From contig NZ_JASZYE010000005.1 in the NCBI RefSeq assembly GCF_030317145.1, positions 186,001 through 250,000 of the forward strand: a stretch of 64,000 nt of DNA, read 5' to 3'. The stretch is from Variovorax flavidus. GTDB lineage: Bacteria > Pseudomonadota > Gammaproteobacteria > Burkholderiales > Burkholderiaceae_C. The translations under genes were made by a program, and so were the position numbers. Of the stretch, positions 58,488-64,000 are shown one piece after another. Positions within the stretch are counted from its first letter, which is position 1. Every line of letters begins with the position of its first letter. The notes beneath the pieces are model-generated. The model did no database searches. It worked only from the letters and a program-made list of their open reading frames with translations, and was not told the DNA's origin.

Positions 58488-59504
58488 ATGCATGCAGATT
58501 TTGATGATTCGCCGACCGGTGCCCTGCTCACGCGGCGCCGGCTCTTCCAGGCCGCCAGCGGGCTTGGGCTCGGCGGACTCCTCCCTTCGCTGGCATCGGC
58601 CCAGGCGGCCTGGCCCACGAAATCCGTTCGATTCGTGGTCCCCTTCGCCCCCGGTGGAAGCTCGGAGATCGTCGCCCGCTCCACGGCCGCGGAGCTTTCC
58701 AACACGCTCGGCCAGAGCGTCTTCGTCGACAACAAGCCGGGCGCCGCGGGCAACATCGCGATGGCGGAAGTCGCGCGCAGCGATGACCAGCACACCATCA
58801 TCCTCGGGCACATCGGCACGCTGGCGGTCAATCCGTACATCTTCGACAAGCTGCCGTACGACCCCAACAAGGACTTCAAGCCCGTCAGCCTGCTGGCGAA
58901 GGTGCCCAGCCTGTATGTGGTGCATCCCGACGTGCCGGCCAGAAATCTCACCGAGTTCATCGCCTATGCCAAGTCCAAGCCCGGCAAGCTGAGCTACGGC
59001 TCCGCGGGCAACGGCAGCGCCGGCCATCTCGCATTCGAGTACCTGAAGATGACCTCGGGCGTCTTCATGCTGCACGTGCCCTACCGCGGCACGGGCCCGA
59101 TGCTGACCGACCTGCTGTCCGGCCGGCTGGACGCCTCGGCGATCGGCGCAGCGGCCATCATTCCCTTCATCAAGTCCGGCAAGGTGCGCTGCATCGCGAC
59201 CGGGTCCGCCAAGCGCCTGCCGCAGTTGCCCGACGTCGCGACGGTGGCGGAACAGGGCTTCCCCGGCTTCGAGATGACCCAGTGGTACGGGATGCTCGCC
59301 CCGGCGAGCATGGCGCCAGCCAACGTGGCAAAGCTGTCCGCCGAAACCATGAAGGCCGTCCGGTCGCCCGCGGCGACGGAGCGCCTTCGCGGAGACGCTG
59401 CCGAAGCCATCGGCGGCACGCCGGAACAGTTTGCCCAGTTCATCGCCTTGGAACAGGCGCGCTGGAAGAAAGTGATCGCACGGGCCAACATCAAGCCGGA
59501 CTGA
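58488..59504 (+). CDS. Bug/TctC-family periplasmic binding protein
   Basis: A 338-residue tripartite-tricarboxylate receptor protein. The N-terminus has a twin-arginine leader (TRRRLFQAASGLGLGG) cleaved near ASA-QAA. The Bug signatures are KSVRFVVPFAPGGSSEIVAR, NKPGAAGNIAMAEV and SYGSAGNGSAGHL. Burkholderiales carry many orphan copies and this one has no TctAB partner nearby. The start is supported by GGAGA seven bases upstream. Confidence 0.9.
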   Translation: MHADFDDSPTGALLTRRRLFQAASGLGLGGLLPSLASAQAAWPTKSVRFVVPFAPGGSSEIVARSTAAELSNTLGQSVFVDNKPGAAGNIAMAEVARSDDQHTIILGHIGTLAVNPYIFDKLPYDPNKDFKPVSLLAKVPSLYVVHPDVPARNLTEFIAYAKSKPGKLSYGSAGNGSAGHLAFEYLKMTSGVFMLHVPYRGTGPMLTDLLSGRLDASAIGAAAIIPFIKSGKVRCIATGSAKRLPQLPDVATVAEQGFPGFEMTQWYGMLAPASMAPANVAKLSAETMKAVRSPAATERLRGDAAEAIGGTPEQFAQFIALEQARWKKVIARANIKPD

Positions 59505-59583
59505 AGAGGCTTCGCATGTCCGGGAAGCCCCTGAGCGTTCCTCAGCCTTCCAGGGCCAACCCATGCCTTAAAATCTTCGACAC

Positions 59584-59934
59584 ATGCCCCGCTGGCTCGC
59601 TGCCTCTTTCATCGCTTTCGTCCTGTCTTGCTTCGGTTTCGCGGCCGTTGCGCACAGTTCGACGCATGCGATCGATCACGGCGCCGCCAGCGTGACGCAT
59701 GTGCAGCACGACCTGTCAGCCAGCAGCGACGCGCCGGTGGACGACACCGAGGAGGCATCGGCCCTCCAGGACGAGGTCAACTCCGGCTGCACCGAAGCCG
59801 CAGCGGGTGCCCTTCGGGCCTTTCTCGCCGTGTCGGCTTCCCAGCCGGTGCCTCAGCCGGCCATGAGCGCCACGCCTTCGCCTTTTCTCGCGCAGCCCAA
59901 GCGGCCACCACGCGAGCACGCCTTCCTCCTCTAA
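59584..59934 (+). CDS. Small exported hypothetical protein
   Basis: A 116-residue protein with a signal peptide (LAASFIAFVLSCFGFAAVAH). The mature part is His-rich near the start (HSSTHAIDHGAASVTHVQHD) and Pro-rich at the end (PFLAQPKRPPREH). This resembles the layout of small periplasmic metal-efflux accessory proteins such as CzcI, but the similarity is weak. TTAAAAT upstream could be its -10. No neighbour suggests a role. Confidence 0.6.
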   Translation: MPRWLAASFIAFVLSCFGFAAVAHSSTHAIDHGAASVTHVQHDLSASSDAPVDDTEEASALQDEVNSGCTEAAAGALRAFLAVSASQPVPQPAMSATPSPFLAQPKRPPREHAFLL

Positions 59935-60043
59935 GGCTCGCCGCCTCGAGAGCTCCCGGGCTCCCCGCTTCTCGATGCGAGCGCTCTGCATCGCCGCGTC
60001 CGCGCGCCCCGATGCGCCCCCGTTCCTATTGAAAGAATCACCG

Positions 60044-60580
60044 ATGCGTCTAACCACCAAGGGCCGCTTCGCCGTCACTGCCATGATCGACGTGGCACTC
60101 CGGGGCCGTATGGGCCCGGTCAACCTGTCCTCCATCAGCCAGCGCCAGCGGATTTCGCTGTCGCACCTGGAGCAGCTCTTCGCCAAGCTGCGGCGGGACA
60201 AACTGGTCGAATCCACGCGCGGTCCGGGCGGCGGCTACTCGCTGGGCCGCAAGGCGACCGAGATCACCGTGGCGCACATCGTCCTGGCCATCGACGGCGA
60301 CGCCGATCAGGCATCGAGGCCGCAGGACGAAGTCCCGGGTGCCGTGAAGCGCTGCACCACGGACGAGCTCTGGGCCTCCGTCAATCGCCGGGCGATCGAG
60401 TTCCTGGAATCGGTCACGCTCCAGAGCCTGGTCGACGAGCAGATAGCACGCGGCGTGCTGATCGAGCGCGAACGGCCGCTGCGCGCGCACGCCGTCACGC
60501 CTGCCACCCGCCCGCCGATGCGGATCAATGCGCCGAACTCCGTCTTTGCACTGGGAGCGATGCTGGCCAAGCGTTCCTGA
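60044..60580 (+). CDS. IscR-like Rrf2 regulator lacking Fe-S ligands
   Basis: A 178-residue Rrf2 protein. Its N-terminal winged helix matches IscR closely (MRLTTKGRFAVTAMIDVAL, SLSHLEQLFAKLRRDKLV, RGPGGGYSLG). In the ligand loop, IscR has three Cys and a His; here only the last Cys remains (RCTTDELW), the first two being Pro and the His being Asp. It should therefore work without a [2Fe-2S] cluster. No isc or suf genes lie beside it. Confidence 0.85.
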   Translation: MRLTTKGRFAVTAMIDVALRGRMGPVNLSSISQRQRISLSHLEQLFAKLRRDKLVESTRGPGGGYSLGRKATEITVAHIVLAIDGDADQASRPQDEVPGAVKRCTTDELWASVNRRAIEFLESVTLQSLVDEQIARGVLIERERPLRAHAVTPATRPPMRINAPNSVFALGAMLAKRS

Positions 60581-60651
60581 GCAGCCCCCGGCGGGTTCTC
60601 CGGCCAACCGGGGCGTATCGTGTGGACTTGACTATCCACACACGCCCCCGC

Positions 60652-61712
60652 ATGAATGCCCCCCATTCCGAGCCGCCGCACGACGTCGCGGTTCTCATCG
60701 GCCGTTTCCAGCCCTTCCACAACGGGCATCTGTCGCTTTTGAAGCTGGCGCTCGACACGGCGCCGCGCGTAGTGGTGGTGATCGGCTCGGCCTTCCAGGC
60801 GCTTTCGCCCAAGCATCCCTTCAGTTGGCAGGATCGCGCGGAGATGATCCGCCATGCGGTGCCGGAGGCCGATCGCCCGCGCCTGCAGTTCGTTCCGGTC
60901 CGTGACTATTTCGACGAGACACGGTGGATCGACGCCGTCAGGCGCGAGGTCGCGCATGCGTTGACTGCCGGCCATGCCGGGCCCTCGCCTTCGATCGCAC
61001 TGGTCGGGCATTTCAGGGATGCGACCCGCGAATACCTCCGAGCCTTCCCGGAATGGACACTGCGCACCGCCGGCGGCGTGCCGGTGCGGCGCGCCAGCGC
61101 GATGCGCGACGCGCTTTTCGCCGCGCCGGAAGCAGCATTGACGGCGCTCGCCGACGAATTGCCGGCCGGCGCGGTCGACTTTCTCCGCGCGTGGAGCACG
61201 CGCGCCCCCTTCGAGGCGCTCGCGCAGGAGGCCGAACTGCTCAGGCAGTACGAGGCGTCATGGGCCGTGGCGCCCTATCCGCCGGTGCTGGTCACGGTCG
61301 ACTGCGTCGTGAAGTGCCAGGACAAGGTGTTGCTGATCCGGCGCGGACAGGCGCCGGGCAAGGGCCTGTTCGCGGTGCCGGGAGGCTTCCTCGAACAGCG
61401 CGAGACCACACTGCAGGCTGCGCTTCGCGAACTCGATGAGGAAACGCACCTCGCTCTGCCGCCCGACACGCTGCGCGCCTGCCTGAAGGCCACGGCGTGT
61501 TCGACCAACCCGACCGCAGCGCGCGCGGACGCACCATCACGCACGGCCATTTCTTCGACCTGGGCGACCGGGAACTCCCCGGTCTGCGGGCCGACGATGA
61601 TGCCGCCGATGCCGAATGGACGCCCATCGCCGACCTGTGCGCGCGCGAGGACCGCTTCCTGGACGACCACTTCCAGATGCTCGATCAATACCTCGGACTG
61701 CTCCATCGCTGA
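60652..61712 (+). pseudogene. nadM: Bifunctional NMN adenylyltransferase/Nudix hydrolase, frameshifted
   Basis: The N-terminal domain is a NadM-type nucleotidyltransferase (GRFQPFHNGH; VRRASAMRDAL); the C-terminal domain is a Nudix ADP-ribose pyrophosphatase with box GFLEQRETTLQAALRELDEE. After LRACLKA the frame becomes nonsense, while the true continuation (VFDQPDRSARGRTITHGHF) runs in another frame and stops at 61712. One missing base near 61487-61490 (AAGGCC, expected AAGGGCC) explains it. It is either a recent mutation or a sequencing error; the rest is intact. Confidence 0.8.
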
Positions 61713-61816
61713 GACAGCCTGTAGGCAGGGGACCACGCCGTCCCATTGTCTTTTCCGGCATCGGGCGCCACGGCGCTTGACTAAGGTGAGTTCACACACA
61801 CCAACCGGAGACCTCC

Positions 61817-61894
61817 ATGAAAAGCATCATCCTTTGGCTCTGCGGCGTACCGCTCGTGGTGATCATCGGCCTGAAGGTCTTCGGCGTCCTTTGA
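61817..61894 (+). CDS. 25-residue hydrophobic membrane peptide
   Basis: A small ORF encoding MKSIILWLCGVPLVVIIGL followed by KVFGVL: basic N-terminus and one hydrophobic helix. CCGGAG lies eight bases before the ATG, a TTGACT motif lies at 61777-61782, and a strong terminator follows at 61939-61966. This is the layout of a genuine single-gene unit, too short for routine gene callers. Confidence 0.6.
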   Translation: MKSIILWLCGVPLVVIIGLKVFGVL

Positions 61895-61938
61895 GCTGAG
61901 CAACGATTCCTCCTCCCGGCGCTACCCGGCGCCGTTAC

Positions 61939-61966
61939 ACAGCGCCTTTCGGGGCGCTGTTTTTTT
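61939..61966 (+). terminator. Rho-independent terminator after the 25-residue peptide gene
   Basis: An 8-bp perfect stem ACAGCGCC/GGCGCTGT with a six-base loop followed by six Ts. It points rightward and closes the unit beginning near 61800; plsC converges on it from the right. Confidence 0.85.
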
Positions 61967-61977
61967 GGAAGAACCCG

Positions 61978-62721
61978 TTACTTGAGTTCGCGGCGCAAGG
62001 TCTGGACGTCGTCGTGCAGGCTCTTCGCCCAGGCACGGCGATCGCGTCCCTGCGAGGGCTGCGGCTCGCCGAAGCGCACGATCGCCAGCAGTGGCGGCGC
62101 CTTCAACGTGTTCCAAACCGAGGTCAGCAAGCTGTCGTCGTCGATGTAACGCGGCGCATAGCTGGTTTCACCCGTCGCCGCATCGGCGAAGCGAAGCGCG
62201 GCCGGCTGCACGGGTGCGCCCGACGAGATGGCCGCCTGCAGCAGGTTGGCATGGAAAGGCAGGAGTCCGTGGCCGTCGCTGGTCGTGCCTTCGGGAAAGA
62301 CCGCCATGATGTCGCCTTCACGCAGCGCCTCGGTCATGTGATGCACCACGCGCACCGCGTCGCGCCGCCGTTCACGCTCTATATAGAGGGAGCCGGCGCC
62401 GGTCGACAGGGTGCCGATCACCGGCCACTCCCGCACCACCGATTTGGAGACGAAGCGCACATGCCGCGCGGCATGGATCGTGAGGATGTCCAGCCATGAC
62501 AGGTGGTTGCACACCAGCAGCAGGGGTCCGTGCGCCGGCGGCGTGCCTTGCACCGTCAGGCTGATTCCCATCAGGTTGAGCATGCGCTCCGACCATTGCT
62601 GCACGCGCTGTTCGCGCTCCACCGGCGACAGGTGCGGGAACTTGGTGCGGATGGTCCACCACCCCGCAACCACGTGCCCGAGCGCGCGCAACAACTTGAG
62701 ACTCACTGACACGACGTGCAT
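61978..62721 (-). CDS. plsC: 1-acyl-sn-glycerol-3-phosphate acyltransferase-family protein
   Basis: A 247-residue membrane acyltransferase with motif I NHLSWLD, motif II in SLYIERERR, and motif III VFPEGTTSDG. An N-terminal hydrophobic segment is near residues 8-22. The start MHVVSVS is preferred over an arginine-rich upstream extension that overlaps the dihydroorotase gene. It follows pyrX by 31 bp, a gene order typical of Burkholderiales. Confidence 0.87.
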   Translation of the reverse strand: MHVVSVSLKLLRALGHVVAGWWTIRTKFPHLSPVEREQRVQQWSERMLNLMGISLTVQGTPPAHGPLLLVCNHLSWLDILTIHAARHVRFVSKSVVREWPVIGTLSTGAGSLYIERERRRDAVRVVHHMTEALREGDIMAVFPEGTTSDGHGLLPFHANLLQAAISSGAPVQPAALRFADAATGETSYAPRYIDDDSLLTSVWNTLKAPPLLAIVRFGEPQPSQGRDRRAWAKSLHDDVQTLRRELK

Positions 62722-62752
62722 GCGGACGGCTTCCTCGGTCTGCCTGTGAGCG

Positions 62753-64000
62753 CTAGCCGTGGACGATGCGTCCGCCCACCAGCGTGAAGCGCGCACGGCC
62801 GTGCATCGCGTAGCCGCTGAAGGGCGTGTGCTTGCCCTGGCTCCGGAGCGCATCGGGCTGCACTTGCCATTCGAGCGCGGGATCGACCACGCAGAGGTCC
62901 GCCGCGCCGCCCTTCGCCAGCCTGCCCACGCCTTGGGCGCCCAGCAGCTTGGCAGGGGCCGCGCTCACGACCTCGATGGCGCGTGCCACGCCCGCGCCGC
63001 TCTGCTCGCCCCACTGCAATGCGAGCGGCAGCAGGAGTTCGAGTCCGGTGGCGCCGGCTTCTGCTTCGGCAAAGGGCAAGGTCTTGGCGTCGGCCTCCAC
63101 CGGCGTGTGGTCGGACACCAGCGCATCGATGGTGCCGTCCGCCAGTCCGGCCGACAGCGCATCGCGGTCGCGCTGCTGGCGCAGCGGCGGGTTCAGCCGC
63201 GCACGGCTGTCGAAATAACCGATGTCGGTGTCCACGAGGTGCAGCGAGTTGATGCTGACGTCGCAGGTCAGCGGCAGGCCCTCGGCCTTGGCTGCGCGCA
63301 CTTGCGCCACGCCGGCCGCGCTCGACAGGCGGCACAGGTGCACGCGCGCGCCGGTGCTGCGCATGAGTTCGATGATGGTGAAGATCGCGATCGTCTCGGC
63401 CGCGGCCGGCACACCCGCGAGACCCAGGCGCGTGGCCAGCGGGCCGCTGGCGGCGACGCCATTTCCCAGGTCGCGCTCCTGCGGGCGCAGCCACACGGTG
63501 TAGCCGAAGGTGCTGGCGTACAGCAGCGCGCGCTGCAACACCTGCGTGTTGCCCAGCGGAACGTCGGCCTGGCCGAAGCCGATGCAGCCGGCCTCCGTGA
63601 GTTCGGCCATTTCGGTCAGCACCTCGCCCGCGAGGCTGCGCGTGAGCGCGCCGAGCGGGAACAGCCGTGCGCGCTGCATCTTTTCGGCGCGGAACTTGAG
63701 CATTTCGACGAGGCCCGGCTCGTCGAGCACCGGGTCGGTGTCCGGCGGGCAGACCAGGCTGGTGACGCCGCCGGCGACCGCCGCGCCCATCTCGCTTTCG
63801 AGCATGCCTTCGTGCTCGTAGCCGGGCTCGCGCAGCCTGGCGGCGAGGTCGACCAGTCCGGGCACGACGAGGCAGTCTTGGGCGTCGAGCGTTCGCTCCG
63901 CGCGGAATTCACTGGAAACGTCGCCGATGGCGAGAACCTTGCCGTCGGCGACCGCCACGTCGGCCTTTCGGTCGAAGCCGGATGAAGGGTCGACGACGCG
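62753..64000 (-). CDS. pyrX: Inactive dihydroorotase-like protein PyrX, partial (N-terminus beyond right edge)
   Basis: The frame is open to the right edge, with RVVDPSSGFDRKADVAVADG before the first GTG at 63958, so the start lies outside. The product is a dihydroorotase homologue, but the metal-binding His-x-His is absent: the DLAARLREPG segment has Ala and Arg where both His belong. Such PyrX/PyrC' proteins are structural partners of aspartate transcarbamoylase (PyrB). A pyrB gene is expected just beyond the edge. Confidence 0.88.
   Translation of the reverse strand, partial: RVVDPSSGFDRKADVAVADGKVLAIGDVSSEFRAERTLDAQDCLVVPGLVDLAARLREPGYEHEGMLESEMGAAVAGGVTSLVCPPDTDPVLDEPGLVEMLKFRAEKMQRARLFPLGALTRSLAGEVLTEMAELTEAGCIGFGQADVPLGNTQVLQRALLYASTFGYTVWLRPQERDLGNGVAASGPLATRLGLAGVPAAAETIAIFTIIELMRSTGARVHLCRLSSAAGVAQVRAAKAEGLPLTCDVSINSLHLVDTDIGYFDSRARLNPPLRQQRDRDALSAGLADGTIDALVSDHTPVEADAKTLPFAEAEAGATGLELLLPLALQWGEQSGAGVARAIEVVSAAPAKLLGAQGVGRLAKGGAADLCVVDPALEWQVQPDALRSQGKHTPFSGYAMHGRARFTLVGGRIVHG

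Noticed and set aside
1..64000. Insertion sequences, phage genes, rRNA or CRISPR arrays.
   Set aside because: I saw no transposase or integrase motifs, no regularly spaced repeats and no rRNA-like stretches. The only integration-like trace is the tRNA-Arg repeat.

Overview
The window is GC-rich throughout (my reading is roughly two-thirds G+C) and tightly packed, with many 4-bp start/stop overlaps. Several neighbourhoods point to a betaproteobacterium of the Burkholderiales, most likely Comamonadaceae and Variovorax-like: a tripartite-tricarboxylate-type (TctC/Bug) binding protein, cytochrome c4, a DUF1841 protein, inactive dihydroorotase pyrX followed by plsC, tamAB, and a very large load of ABC importers and aromatic or acid catabolism genes. 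I see no insertion sequence, rRNA or CRISPR array. There is one tRNA gene, tRNA-Arg(CCU).

Region 1 (1-14.3 kb) handles sugar or polyol-like compounds. Reading leftward are a glycerol-type ABC importer (binding protein, two permeases, a 59-residue membrane protein and two different ATPases), then dhaL and a dhaK that runs off the left edge. Reading rightward are a LacI-type regulator, a second stand-alone dhaK, a FadR/GntR regulator with a textbook operator just upstream, a polar-amino-acid-type ABC importer, an RpiB-like isomerase and a ribokinase-like PfkB kinase. Region 2 (14.4-25.8 kb) is one long leftward operon for hydroquinone breakdown: two-subunit extradiol hydroquinone dioxygenase, semialdehyde dehydrogenase, maleylacetate reductase, an intradiol dioxygenase and a complete branched-chain-amino-acid-type importer embedded in the operon.

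Region 3 (25.9-37 kb) is a divergent catabolic locus that I cannot match to a described pathway. Left arm: atypical short-chain dehydrogenase, D-hydantoinase-like amidohydrolase, amino-acid-type importer, divergent DapA-family enzyme. Right arm: Asp/Glu/hydantoin racemase, FAD-linked hydroxyacid dehydrogenase, second atypical dehydrogenase, glutathione transferase. A LysR regulator sits between the arms, with the same T-N11-A palindrome on both sides of it. Region 4 (37-52.9 kb) mixes a DUF1254 protein, LysR genes, pcaQ-pcaHG (protocatechuate 3,4-dioxygenase), cytochrome c4, a MoxR/VWA pair, a 2OG-Fe(II) oxygenase and tamAB.

Region 5 (52.8-58.3 kb) looks like acquired DNA. A 15-bp copy of the tRNA-Arg 3' part lies 1.2 kb downstream and brackets a small orphan gene and a BrnT/BrnA toxin-antitoxin pair. 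Next comes a leftward set: LuxR-type regulator, M6 metalloprotease without a signal peptide, a 77-residue protein homologous to the protease's own C-terminal domain, a Gly/Ala/Ser/Pro-rich protein and a tail-anchored-looking protein. Region 6 (58.4-64 kb) returns to chromosomal genes: a Bug binding protein, an IscR-like regulator lacking cluster ligands, an NadM-Nudix gene with an apparent frameshift, a 25-residue membrane peptide with its own terminator, plsC and pyrX, which runs off the right edge.
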